DNA of 64,000 nt from Phytophthora colocasiae. Its lineage: Eukaryota > Oomycota > Peronosporomycetes > Peronosporales > Peronosporaceae. Below are positions 25,570 through 38,070 of the stretch, piece by piece. The notes under the pieces are model-generated. The model was not told where the DNA came from. It made no database searches and saw only the letters and a list, made by a program, of their open reading frames with translations. Each line of letters starts with the position of its first letter. Position 1 is the first letter of the stretch. The DNA is taken from the NCBI GenBank assembly GCA_018806915.1, contig JAGKQI010000093.1, forward strand, positions 1-64,000. Reading direction: 5' to 3'. The translations under genes were made by a program, and so were the position numbers.

Positions 25570-28205
25570 AGCGGTTTAACCCTACAAAAACCCTAATTCG
25601 TACTTAGTCGGGTTGGTTCGGTACTTCAAATTTTGCTATTTTATACTTAAAATTTTACCTTTAGAAAATTATAAAATATAAAATTATAAAGGTGGTACAA
25701 TGTACCCATTTATTTTATTTAAATTACAATAATTACTTTAAACAATTATTGTATTGTTATTTTAATTCCATTATTGCGAATTATTTATGAAAATGACTCT
25801 TACACTTTTGCTATTCTAACTTCGGCTAATCTTGCACTAAGGCGACGCTTCTTTCATGTCTCTAACGTAGTTCCAGACGCTCTACACGACCATTTTTGGT
25901 AGCACTCCTAAATCTTATTTTTGACAAAGTTATTAACTGTCAAAGTGAATTTTCAAAATTTCACCTTTGACTGGCCATAACTATACTTAGACTTGAAGTC
26001 TCCTCGTTCTACTTAGATGGATTCAGTGTAAAATTTGACGCGCTATACGATCGTACTAAGTAGCATTTCCATATGTTAAGTCTTCGCAAAGTTATTCACG
26101 TTTAAAGTCAATTTACTTACTTTGTACTTCCCTATACTCACTCTTTCAAAAGTTTCACTGTTTCTGCTCTAACTTCGGCTAATCTTGCAATTGGGCGACG
26201 CTTCTTTTATGTACCTAACGTAGTTTCTGACGGTCTACACGACTATTCTTGGTAGCACTCCCAAATCTTATTTTTGACAAAGTTATTAAGTGTTAAAGTG
26301 AATTTTCAAAATTTCATCTTTGACTGGACATAACTATACTTAGACTTAATGTCTGCTCGTTCTACTTAGGTTAATTCAATGTAAAATTTAACGCGCTATA
26401 CGATCATACTAAGTAGCATTTCCATATGTTAAGTCTTCGTAAAGTTATTCAAGTTTAAAGGCAAACTCACTCAAACTTACTACACATTGACACCACCAAA
26501 CGCCCACTAATCTCGTCATAAGTTTGGCTATACTTACACGTTATCAAAATTTCTTAGATGGATTTAACGGACTTTTTTATGCTCTTTCCAATGGAACTTC
26601 GTGTGTCGGCCATATTTAATATCTCAAGTCAGTATTAGCTTGTACAGGCATTTTTCAAAACCAAAGACGTTTCTTGCTCTTTTATTGGCTACATATACAG
26701 TGTCCCTTTCTTACGCACATGGAAACAGTGTACTTTTTCATGCTCTTTCCAATGGTACTTCATGTGTCGGCCAGATTTAATATATGAAGTCAGTATTACC
26801 TTATAAAGGAGTTTTTAACATGAAGACGTTATACGTGTGTTCGGCCTGTTTATGCTACATGGGAGTCTCACCATCTTCTTCCCCGTATCAAAATACCCCA
26901 CCTCACAAATTTTCGTATAGTAAAGTCCAATATTGAGAAAGTTTTGAATACTGGCTGAATGGTCTGTCTATGTCACATGTGGATCACACCATCATCTTCC
27001 CCGTATCAAAATACCCCTCCTCACAAATTTTCGCATAGTGAAGTGAAGTATTGACGAAGTTTTGAAAATTGGCTCAATGGCCCGTCTATGTCACATGGGG
27101 GTCTCACCATCATCTTCCCCGTATCAAATTACCCCACCTCACCAATTTTCGTATAGTAAAGTACAATATTGAGAAAGTTTTGAATACTGGCTGAATGGTC
27201 TGTCTATGTCACATGTGGATCACACCATCATCTTCCCCGTATCAAAATACCCTACCTCACAAGTTTTCGTATAGTGAAGTGAAGTATTGACGAAGTTTTG
27301 AAAATTGGCTCAATGGCCCCGTCTATGTCACATGGGGTCTCACCATCATCTTCCCCGTATCAAATTACCCCACCTCACCAATTTTCGTATAGTAAAGTAC
27401 AATATTGAGAAAGTTTTGAAAACTGGCTGATTGGCCCGTCTATGTCTCATGGGGATATCACCATCATCTTCCCCGTATCGAAATACCCTACCTCACAAGT
27501 TTTCGTATAGTGAAATGCAATATTGATAAAGTTTTAAAATATGGCTAATTGGCCCGTCTATGTCACACGGGGATCTCACCATCTTCTCCCCCGTATCAAA
27601 ACACCCCACCTCACAAATTTTCGTATAATAAGGTGCAATATTGAGAAAGTTTCAAAAATCGGCTGATTGGCTCGTCTATGTTACACGTGGATCTCACCAC
27701 CATCTTCCCCGTGTCGAAATACCCTACCTCACAAATTTTCGTATACTGAAGTGAAGTATTGACGAAGTTTTGAAAATTGGCTCATTGGCCCGTCTATACG
27801 ACATGGGAGTACAGTCATACATTTTCAAGCCAACTTTTTTTTCACTCTTCAATTTTCCGCCGATTTCACTGAGTTTTGGCTTCGCAATCGACTCGGAGTT
27901 TTTGTATGGGATTTCCTATATTAAGGTTGTGGACGGCTCTTAAAATCTAAAACTCGTTTTACCGAGCATTTTTAACCATTTTAGCTAATCAAAGCACGTA
28001 AAAGGAAGAATAATAGCCAATGATTGGTGAGAGCCACCACTGGATTCCAGTGCAGCCACCCCTGGATTCCAGTGAAAAATGCTAGTTAACTGTTAAGAGC
28101 ACGGATTACAGTGTAATAGCCAATACAAAGTCTAGTATAGCCACCCCAGCCACCCTAGTATTGCACTGGGACCCGCTTATCATATATGCAGCCCTAAATC
28201 CTACC
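25570..28205 (+). repeat. Subtelomeric unit 9 (short form)
   Basis: 2636 bp with two 352-bp monomers (near 25,820 and 26,172). Layout follows unit 6. Micro-ORF 26820-26936, 117-bp array 26931-27810; the last array monomers (27,660-27,810) carry private variants. Confidence 0.9.
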
Positions 28206-31200
28206 AGCGGTTTAACCTACAAAACCCTAATTCGTACTTAGTCGGGTTGGTTCGGTACTTCAAATTTTGCTATTTTATACTTAAAATTTTACCTTTAGAA
28301 AATTATAAAATATAAAATTATAAAGGTGGTACAATGTACCCATTTATTTTATTTAAATTACAATAATTACTTTAAACAATTATTGTATTGTTATTTTAAT
28401 TCCATTATTGCGAATTATTTATGAAAATGACTCTTACACTTTTGCTATTCTAACTTCGGCTAATCTTGCACTACAGGCGACGCTTCTTTCATGTCTCTAA
28501 CGTAGTTCCAGACGCTCTACACGACCATTTTTGGTAGCACTCTAAATCTTATTTTTGACAAAGTTATTAACTGTCAAAGTGAATTTTCAAAATTTCACCT
28601 TTAACTGAGCATAACTATACTTAGACTTGAAGTCTCCTCGTTCTATTTAGGTGGATTCAACGTAGCATTTGACGCGCTATACGATCCTACTGAGTAGCAT
28701 TTCTATATGTTAAGTCTTCGCAAAGTTATTCACGTTTAAAGTCAAATTACTTACTTTCTACTTATCTATACTCACTCTTTCTAAAGTTTCACTCTTTCTG
28801 CTCTAACTTTGGCTAATCTTGCAATTTGGTGACACGTCTTTTATGTACCTAACGTAGTTTCTGACGCTCTACACGACTATTCTTGGTAGCACTCCCAAAT
28901 CTTATTTTTGACAAAGTTATTAACTGTTAAAGGAATTTTCAAAATTTCACCTTTGACTGACCATAACTATACTTCGGCTTGAAGTCTCCTCGTTCTACTT
29001 AGATGGATTCGACGTAGAATTTGACGCGCTACATGATCATACTAAGTAGCATTTCCATATGTGAAGTCTTCGCAAAGTTATTCACGTTTAAAGTAAATTT
29101 ACTTACTTTGTACTACGCTATACTCACTCTTTCAGAAGTTTCACTCTTTCTGCTCTAACTTCGGCTAATCTTGCTATTGGGCGACGCTTCTTTTATGTCC
29201 CTAATGTAGTTTCTGACGCTCTACACGAATATTCTTGGTAGCACTCCCAAATCTTATTTTTGACAAAGTTATTAAGTTTTAAAGTGAATTTTAAAAATTT
29301 TCATCTTTGACTAGCCATAACTATACTTAGACTTAATGTCTGCTCGTTCTACTTAGATGGATTCAATGTAGAATTTTACGCGCTACACGATCGTACTAAG
29401 TAGTATTTTCATATGTTAAGTCTTCGTAAAGTTATTCACGTTTAAAGTCAAATTACTTACTTTGTACTCTGCTATACTCACTCTTTCAAAAGTTTCACTC
29501 TTTCTGCTCTAACTTCGGCTAATCTTGCTATTGGGCGACGCTTCTTTTATGTCCCTAATGTAGTTTCTGACTCTCTACACGACTATTCTTGGTAGCACTC
29601 CCAAATCTTATTTTTGACAAAGTTATTAAGTTTTAAAGTGAATTTTAAAATCACCTTTGACTGACCATAACTATACTTAGACTTAATGTCTGCTCGTTCT
29701 ACTTAGATGGAATCAATGTAGAATTTTACGTGATATACGAACATACTAAGTAGCATTTCCATATGTCAAGTCTTCGCAAAGTTATTCACGTTTAAAGTCA
29801 ATTTACTTACTTTCTACTTATCTATACTCACTCTTTCTAAAGTTTCACTGTTTCTGCTCTAACTTCGGCTTTTCTTGCACTTAGGCGACACTTTTTTATG
29901 TACCTAACGTAGTTTCTAACGCTCTACACGACTATACTTGGTAGCACTCCCAAATCTTATTTTTGACAAAGTTATTAAGTGTTAAAGGAATTTTCAAAAT
30001 TTCACCTTTGACTGACCATAACTATACTTCGGCTTGAAGTCTCCTCGTTCTACTTAAGATGGATTCGACGTAGAATTTGACGCGCTACACGAACATACTA
30101 AGTAGCATTTCCATATGTGAAGTCTTCGCAAAGTTATTCACGTTTAAAGTCAATTTACTTACTTTCTACTTATCTATACTCACTCTTTCTAAAGTGTCAC
30201 TGTTTCTGCTCTAACTTCGGCTGTTCTTGCACTTAGGCGACACTTTTATGTACCTAACGTAGTTTCTGACGCTCTACACGACTGTTCTTGGTAGCACTCC
30301 TAAATCTTATTTTGACAAAATTATTAAGTGTTAAAGTGATTTTTCAAAATTTCGCCTTCGACTGGCCATAAATATGCTTAGACTTGAAGTCTCCTCGCTC
30401 TACATAAATAGATTCGATGTAAAATGTGACGCTTTACACGATCATACTAAGAAGCAGTTCTATACGTTAAGTCTTCGTAAAGTTATTCAAGTTTAAAGGC
30501 AAACTCACTTAAACTTTGTACACATTGACACCACCAAACGCCCACTAATCTCGTCATAAGTTTGGCTATACTTACACGTTATCAAAATTTCTTAGATGGA
30601 TTTAACGGACTTTTTATGCTCTTTCCAATGGAACTTCGTGTGTCGGCCATATTTAATATCTCAAGTCAGTATTAGCTTGTACAGGCATTTTTCAAAACCA
30701 AAGACGTTTCTTGCTCTTTTATTGGCTACATATACAGTGTCCCTTTCTTACGCACATGGAAACAGTGTACTTTTTCATGCTCTTTCAATGGTACTTCATG
30801 TGTCGGCCAGATTTAATATATGAAGTCAGTATTACCTTATAAAGGAGTTTTTAACATGAAGACGTTATACGTGTGTTCGGCCTGTTTATGCTACATGGAG
30901 TCTCACCATCTTCTTCCCCGTATCAAAATACCCCACCTCACAAATTTTCGTATAGTAAAGTCCAATATTGAGAAAGTTTTGAATACTGGCTGAATGGTCT
31001 GTCTATGTCACATGTGGATCACACCATCATCTTCCCCGTATCAAAATACCCCTCCTCACAAATTTTCATAGTGAAGTGAAGTATTGACGAAGTTTTGAAA
31101 ATTGGCTCAATGGCCCGTCTATGTCACATGGGGATCTCACCATCTTCTCCCCCGTATCAAATTACCCCACCTCACCAATTTTCGTATAGTGAAGTACAAT

Positions 31201-32236
31201 ATTGAGAAAGTTTTGAATACTGGCTGAATGGTCTGTCTATGTCACATGTGGATCACACCATCATCTTCCCCGTATCAAAATACCCCTCCTCACAAATTTT
31301 CGCATAGTGAAGTGAAGTATTGACGAAGTTTTGAAAATTGGCTCAATGGCCTGTCTATGTCACATGGGGTCTCACCATCATCTTCCCCGTATCAAATTAC
31401 CCCACCTCACCAATTTTCGTATAGTAAAGTACAATATTGAGAAAGTTTTGAAAACTGGCTGATTGGCCCGTCTATGTCTCATGGGATATCACCATCATCT
31501 TCCCCGTATCGAAATACCCTACCTCACAAGTTTTCGTATAGTGAAATGCAATATTGATAAAGTTTTAAAATATGGCTAATTGGCCCGTCTATGTCACACG
31601 GGGATCTCACCATCTTCTCCCCCGTATCAAAACACCCCACCTCACAAATTTTCGTATAATAAGGTGCAATATTGAGAAAGTTTCAAAAATCGGCTGATTA
31701 GCCTGTCTATGTCACATGGGGATCTCACCATCATCTTCCCCGTGCCGAAATACCCCACCTCACAATTTTTCGTATAGTGAAGTGAAGTATTGACGAAGTT
31801 TTGAAAATTGGCTCAATGGCCCGTCTATACGACATGGGAGTACAGTCATCCATTTTCAAGCCAACTATTTTTTTCACTCTCCAATTTTCCGCCGATTTCA
31901 CTGAGTTTTGGCTTCGCAATCGACTCGGAGTTTTTGTATGGGATTTCCTATATTAAGGTTGTGGACGGCTCTTAAAATCTAAAACTCGTTTACCGAGCAT
32001 TTTTAACCATTTTAGCTAATCAAAGCACGTAAAAGGAAGAATAATAGCCAATGATTGGTGAGAGCCACCACTGGATTCCAGTGCAGCCACCCCTGGATTC
32101 CAGTGAAAAATGCTAGTTAACTGTTAAGAGCACGGATTACAGTGTAATAGCCAATACAAAGTCTAGTATAGCCACCCCAGCCACCCCAGTATTGCACTGG
32201 GACCCGCTTATCATATATGCAGCCCTAAATCCTACC
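28206..32236 (+). repeat. Subtelomeric unit 10 (long form)
   Basis: 4031 bp, six 352-bp monomers, the last one (about 30,240-30,480) diverged as in unit 8. Several single-base homopolymer differences from its sister units. The micro-ORF at 30856 is shifted by a missing G. 117-bp array about 30968-31840, tail 31840-32236. Confidence 0.9.
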
Positions 32237-35200
32237 AGCGGTTTAACCCTACAAAACCCTAATTCGTACTTAGTCGGGTTTGTTCGGTACTTCAAATTTT
32301 GCTATTTTATACTTAAAATTTTACCTTTAGAAAATTATAAAATATAAAATTATAAAGGTGGTACAATGTACCCACTTATTTTATTTAAATTACAATAATT
32401 ACTTTAAACAATTATTGTATTGTTATTTTAATTCCATTATTGCGAATTATTTATGAAAATGACTCTTACACTTTTGCTATTCTAACTTCGGCTAATCTTG
32501 CAATTGGGCGACGCTTCTTTTATGTACCTAACGTAGTTTCTGACGGTCTACACGACTATTCTTGGTAGCACTCCCAAATCTTATTTTTGACAAAGTTATT
32601 AAATGTTAAAGTGAATTTTCAAAATTTCACCTTTAACTGAGCATAACTATACTTAGACTTAATGTCTGCTCGTTCTACTTAGGTGGATTCAACGTAAATT
32701 TGACACGCTACATGATCATACTAAGTAGCATTTCCATATGTTAAGTCTTCGCAAAGTTATTCACGTTTAAAGTCAAATTACTTACTTTGTACTTCCCTAT
32801 ACTCACTCTTTCAAAAGTTTCACTCTTTCTGCTCTAACTTCGGCTGTTCTTGCACTTCAGCGACGCTTCTTTTATGTACCTAACGTAGTTTCTGACGCTC
32901 TACACGACTATACTTGGTAGCACTCCCAAATCTTATTTTTGATAAAGTTAATAACTGTTAAAGTGAATTTTAAAGTTTTCATCTTTGACTAGCCATAACT
33001 ATACTTAGACTTAATGTCTGCTCGTTCTACTTAGATGAATTCAATGTAAATTTTTACGCGCTACATGATCATACTAAGTAGCATTTCCATATGTTAAGTC
33101 TTCGCAAAGTTATTCACGTTTAAAGTCAAATTACTTACTTTGTACTTCCCTATACTCACTCTTTCAAAAGTTTCACTCTTTCTGCTCTAACTTCGGCTGT
33201 TCTTGCAATTGGGCGACGCTTCTTTTATGTCCCTAATGTAGTTTCTGACGCTATACACGATTATTCTTGGTAGCACTCCCAAATCTTATTTTTGACAAAG
33301 TTATTAAGTGTTAAAGTGAATTTTAAAATTTTCATCTTTGACTGGCCATAACTATACTTCAACTTCAAGTCTGCTCGTTCTACTTAGATGAATTCAATGT
33401 AAATTTTTACGCGCTACATGATCATACTAAGTAGCATTTCCATATGTTAAGTCTTCGCAAAGTTATTCACGTTTAAAGTCAAATTACTTACTTTGTACTT
33501 CCCTATACTCACTCTTTCAAAAGTTTCACTCTTTCTGCTCTAACTTCGGCTGTTCTTGCACTTCAGCGACGCTTCTTTTATGTACCTAACGTAGTTTCTG
33601 ACGCGCTACACGACTATACTTGGTAGCACTCCCAAAACTTATTTTTGATAAAGTTAATAACTGTTAAAGTGAATTTTAAAGTTTTCATCTTTGACTAGCC
33701 ATAACTATACTTAGACTTAATGTCTGCTCGTTCTACTTAGATGAATTCAATGTAAATTTTTACGCGCTACATGATCATACTAAGTAGCATTTCCATATGT
33801 TAAGTCTTCGCAAAGTTATTCACGTTTAAAGTCAAATTACTTACTTTGTACTTCCCTATACTCACTCTTTCAAAAGTTTCACTCTTTCTGCTCTAACTTC
33901 GGCTGTTCTTGCACTTCAGCGACGCTTCTTTTATGTACCTAACGTAGTTTCTGACGCTCTACACGACTGTTCTTGGTAGCACTCCCAAATCTTATATTTG
34001 TAAAAGTTATTAAGTTTTAAAGTGAATTTTAAAATTTTCATCTTTGACTGGCCATAACTATACTTAGACTTGAAGTCTGCTCGTCCTACTTAGATGGATT
34101 CAACGCAGAATTTTACGCGCTATACGATCATACTAAGTAGCATTTCCATATGTTACGTCTTCGCAAAGTTATTTACGTTTAAAGTCAAATTACTTACTTT
34201 CTACTTATCTATACTCACTCTTTCTAAAGTTTCACTGTTTCTGCTCTAACTTCGGCTGTTCTTGCACTTAGGCGACACTTTTTTTATGTACCTAACGTAG
34301 TTTCTGACGCTCTACACGACTATTCTTGGTAGCACTCCCAAATCTTATTTTTGACAAAGTTATTAAGTGTTCAAGTGAATTTTCAAAATTTCACCTTTAA
34401 CTGACCATAACTATGCTTCAACTTCAAGTCTGCTCGTTCTACTTAGATGGATGCAATGTAGAATTTAACGCGCTATATGATTGTACTAAGTACAATATCC
34501 ATATATTAAGTCTTCGCAAAGTTATTTACGTTTAAAGTCAAATTACTTACTTTCTACTTATCTATACTCACTCTTTCTAAAGTTTCACTGTTTCTGCTCT
34601 AACTTCGGCTGTTCTTGCACTTAGGCGACACTTTTTTTATGTACCTAACGTAGTTTATGACGCTCTACACGACTATACTTGGTAGCACTCCTAAATCTTA
34701 TTTTTGAAAAAGTTATTAATTTTTAAAGTGAATTTTAAAATTTTCATCTTTGACTGGCCATAACTATACTTAGACTTGAAGTCTGCTCGTCCTACTTAGA
34801 TGGATTCAACGCAGAATTTGACGCGCTATACGATCATACTAAGTAGCATTTCCATATGTTAAGTCTTCGCGAAGTTATTCACGTTTAAAGTCAAACTCAC
34901 TCAAACTTACTACACATTGACACCACCAAACGCCCACTAATCTCGTCATAAGTTTGGCTATACTTACACGTTATCAAAATTTCTTAGATGGATTTAACGT
35001 AATTTTTTATGCCCTTTCCGATGGTACTTCGTGTGTCTGCCAGATTTAATATCTCAAGTCAGTATTAGCGTATACAGGCATTTTTAAAAACCAAGACGTT
35101 TCTTGCTCTATTATTGGCTATATCTACAGTGTCCCTTTGTTACGCACATGGAAACAATGTACTTTTCCATGCTCTTTCCAATGGTACTTCGTGTGTCGGC

Positions 35201-35982
35201 CATATTTAATATCTCAAGTCAGTATTAGCTTGTACAGGCATTTTTCAAAACCAAGACGTTTCTTGCTCTATTATTGGCTATATCTACAGTGTACCTTTCT
35301 TACGCACATGGAAACAATGTACTTTTACATGCTCTTTCGGATGGTATCTCGTCTGTCAACCAAATTTAATATCCTAAGTCAGTATTAACTTATACAAGGA
35401 GTTTTAACATGAAGACGTTATACGTGTGTTCGGCCCGTTTATGCTACATGGGAGTCTTACCATCACCTTCCCCGTATCGAACAACCCCACCTCACAAATT
35501 TTCGTATAGTGAAGTGCAATATTGAGAAAGTTGTGAATACTGGCTGATTGGCCCGTCTATGTCACATGAGGATCTCACCATCATCTTCGCCGTGTCAAAA
35601 TACCCCACCTCTCCAATTTTTGTATAATGAAGTGCAATATTAAGAAAGTTTTCAAAACTGACTGACTGGCCCGTCTATGTCTCATGGGGATACCACCATA
35701 ATCTTTCCCGTGTTGAAATTCCCAACCTCACAAATTTTCATATAGTAAAGTGATGTATTGAGAAAGTTTCAAAAACTGGACGATTGGCCCGTCTATGTCC
35801 CATGTGAATCCCACCATCATCTTCCCCGTATCAAAATACCCCACCTCACAAATTTTCGTATAGTGAAGTGAAGTATTGACGAAGTTTTAAAAATTGGCTG
35901 ATTGGCCCGTCTATTCGACATGAAAGTACAGTCATACATTTTCAAACCAATTATTTTTTCACTCTCCAATTTTCGGCCGAGT
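32237..35982 (+). repeat. Subtelomeric unit 11 (innermost, truncated)
   Basis: Seven 352-bp monomers (near 32482, 32833, 33184, 33541, 33891, 34243, 34594), linker about 34,890-34,990, 160-bp repeats of the distal type (about 35,000-35,390), micro-ORF 35409-35525, and about four 117-bp monomers of a diverged kind (35,520-35,930). The tail matches the other units to about 35,982 and then breaks into unique GC-rich sequence; a short match (TTTTTTGTATGGGATTT) reappears near 36,160. Confidence 0.88.
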
Positions 35983-36250
35983 TCACGCTGTTTGGAAATG
36001 ACGAAAACCCAAAATTAATGATTTTAGGTAGCTCCAGACTCACTAGTTTAGGTCCGCGACACGTCTTTCCGAAAACTCAAACCCTCGGACACGTCCGTAC
36101 CGAGCCCCTATATTAACAGTATGGGAAAAGTCACGTCCCTGACATTCTGGGGGGAGTGTATTTTTTGTATGGGATTTTAACACGTCGGCACCTGGTTACG
36201 AGTGGTTGAACCTGCCGCGCCCTCCTGTCGTCGCTCGACCTCAAGCCGAG

Positions 36251-37318
36251 ATGGACATGATCCCGGAGACGGCGTCGCTGCGATCGGCTGAAGCTGCGAG
36301 GGTGCGATCTCGCGTTCGACTGACCTCGGCGCGGATGCTGACGATTGAGCGTGAAGAGGCGAAGACGGAGAGCGATGCGGCCCCAACATCTGCGAGACGC
36401 ACCAAGCCGACGAAGACGCGAGAGGAGACAACGAGAGAGACGGATGCTCTCTTCAGCTACGACATGCTAGATATCGACGAGCTGGAGTTCTCCTGCAAGG
36501 TTGAGAAGCTCGACATGATCAGCCGCATGGAGTGGTCGGTGGGGCCGACTGAACGGAAGCACAAGGACGACTTGTTGGTGTGCACGGGTCCGGGATTCGT
36601 CTACGTTGGCAAGGAGTTCAAGGACGCCATTGTCGAAGGGTTGAGCCGACACTTCAAGGTGGAGCAGATCGCACACGACTCGCCGTACGCCCTCCTCGCA
36701 TCGACCCGACACATGCTGGCCTGTCTCGACATGATCATGCTTCTGTTGCGCGCCGGGGTTACACGGATCACGTGTGTCAACTACGCGATGAAGGCCAAGG
36801 TGACGAGCTACTTCTGGATGGAGGATATGCTCACGGATCCAAGCTGCGCGATGAGCAAGATCAAGATGAACTTGGCGTTCACGAGCGTGTGTGGCCATGA
36901 GTGGATCCCGTTTGCAGCTGCAGCGCCCGTGACGAAGCTCGAGGAGACGAACAAGATGTTCGAGATCGACGGGGAGGAGTTTCGCGTGACTTCGTTTGGT
37001 ACCTTCGTTCCGGTCCAGGAAGGCGCGGCTACGGCGAATGAGCACGGCGGGACGATTGAGATCAGGCCTCGTTACAGCCGCGATGCGCCTGCGAACTTCG
37101 GGAAGCCAACAAGCACGATGGAGAGGGCGAAGGTGTACACGACCACGACTCACGTTTGGAAGAACCGCAAGCAAGGCCGGCTCCCGACGTTCCCGAACAC
37201 GATGTACTTCATGCGCAGCATGGAGAAGTTCCTGTTGAAGGTTCGGGAGGACTTCGAGAAGCCAGAAAACGCGGATGCCATGAGCGGACTTCGCGTGGAA
37301 ATCACGCTTGAAGGTTAG
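36251..37318 (+). CDS. Unrecognised 355-residue protein (island ORF A)
   Basis: I do not recognise this protein. Start chosen at the first ATG (MDMIPETASL); the frame is open for a further 15 codons upstream. Residues 1-70 are charged and low in complexity, rich in Arg, Glu and Thr. The rest looks like a folded domain: WSVGPTERKHKDDLLV, HFKVEQI, a hydrophobic helix-like stretch around TRHMLACLDMIMLLL, CVNYAMKAKVTSYFWM, then a C-terminal mixed region ending GLRVEITLEG. No signal peptide or clear membrane segment. Codon use is GC-rich, sharply unlike the AT-rich satellite around it, and the frame is intact, so it is or recently was expressed. It converges on the minus-strand ORF B, 53 bp away. 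Options: a host gene caught in the subtelomere, or cargo of a mobile or viral element. Confidence 0.7.
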   Translation: MDMIPETASLRSAEAARVRSRVRLTSARMLTIEREEAKTESDAAPTSARRTKPTKTREETTRETDALFSYDMLDIDELEFSCKVEKLDMISRMEWSVGPTERKHKDDLLVCTGPGFVYVGKEFKDAIVEGLSRHFKVEQIAHDSPYALLASTRHMLACLDMIMLLLRAGVTRITCVNYAMKAKVTSYFWMEDMLTDPSCAMSKIKMNLAFTSVCGHEWIPFAAAAPVTKLEETNKMFEIDGEEFRVTSFGTFVPVQEGAATANEHGGTIEIRPRYSRDAPANFGKPTSTMERAKVYTTTTHVWKNRKQGRLPTFPNTMYFMRSMEKFLLKVREDFEKPENADAMSGLRVEITLEG

Positions 37319-37371
37319 TATCTGCGACGTTACGCAACTAGTCTAACTTGCTAAGCTACCCGCTTCAGTAC

Positions 37372-38070
37372 TTACTCACCGATTGAAATCACCGTCAAGC
37401 GCCAGTGCTGCCCAAGTCTTTCCGCTAGCATAATCGCCAGCGCTTCGTCGGTTTCAGCAGTGAGGAACCACTCGCCGCCGATGTTCTTGCATCCGCGCTG
37501 TTCGCCCTTTGCACGCTTGTTCGGGTTGCGCCACGGGAACGTCCTCAAGTGTGCGAGTACGTCTTCGTACACTTGTTGCGTCGTGAGTTGCGGTTCGCCT
37601 CGAAGTTCTTCGTCGGCTTGAGCAGCGTCGGCGATCACTTCTTCATCAGCTCCCGCGACCTTCAGCGTGTTGGACATGAACCTCGTCGTCGTCCGCTGAA
37701 TGATCGCTCCCATGGCCTCTTGATCCATCGCACGCCACGCTGAAGGGGTGAAACGCCACGCCACGTCGGTCACCAACATCACGGCCAGGCGTCGCCACGT
37801 AGTGTCCCTCCGCATAAAACTTGCCGCCTTGAAGTCCGTGTAGCCGATCATGTTCAACAGGAAGCTGTACCCTGCGATCTGGTCGAACGATGGCTTGACG
37901 TTGTTGTCACCGCGGAAGACGTTCGTCAGCTTGGCCCAGACGTACAGGATGTCGAACGCATGCAGCACGTGGGGCTTCGAAAGGTACTGCATCATCACCA
38001 TCTGCCCGCCGATGATCTGCCAGTAGTGGCTGTAGAGGCGCACCGTTTCGAAAAAAAAAAATGCTGGCCA
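37372..38070 (-). CDS. Unrecognised protein, 5' end truncated (island ORF B)
   Basis: I do not recognise this protein. The minus-strand frame is open from the repeat junction near 38,070 to a stop at 37,372, about 230 residues. No ATG lies at the junction; the first in-frame Met is in GGQMVMMQYL (near 38,004), but sequence upstream of it (RLYSHYWQIIGG) already looks coding, so the true 5' end was probably lost where satellite DNA begins after a run of A bases. Visible features: a mostly helical, aromatic-rich N-terminal half (HAFDILYVWAKLTNVF, SFLLNMIGYTDF), RRDTTWRRLAVMLVTDVAWRF, an acidic linker (ADEEVIADAAQADEE), and a basic then mixed end (NPNKRAKGEQRGCKN, RLTVISIGE). It is GC-rich like ORF A and may share its origin. 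Confidence 0.6.
   Translation of the reverse strand, partial: WPAFFFFETVRLYSHYWQIIGGQMVMMQYLSKPHVLHAFDILYVWAKLTNVFRGDNNVKPSFDQIAGYSFLLNMIGYTDFKAASFMRRDTTWRRLAVMLVTDVAWRFTPSAWRAMDQEAMGAIIQRTTTRFMSNTLKVAGADEEVIADAAQADEELRGEPQLTTQQVYEDVLAHLRTFPWRNPNKRAKGEQRGCKNIGGEWFLTAETDEALAIMLAERLGQHWRLTVISIGE

Noticed and set aside
7818..32236. CRISPR-like reading of the regular repeats
   Set aside because: Monomers are contiguous and similar throughout, with no conserved repeat and unique spacer alternation, and the organism is a eukaryote.
36467..37174. Long minus-strand ORF opposite island ORF A
   Set aside because: It is an antisense shadow of a GC-rich gene: Arg/His/Leu-rich without motifs, while the plus frame is longer and more protein-like.
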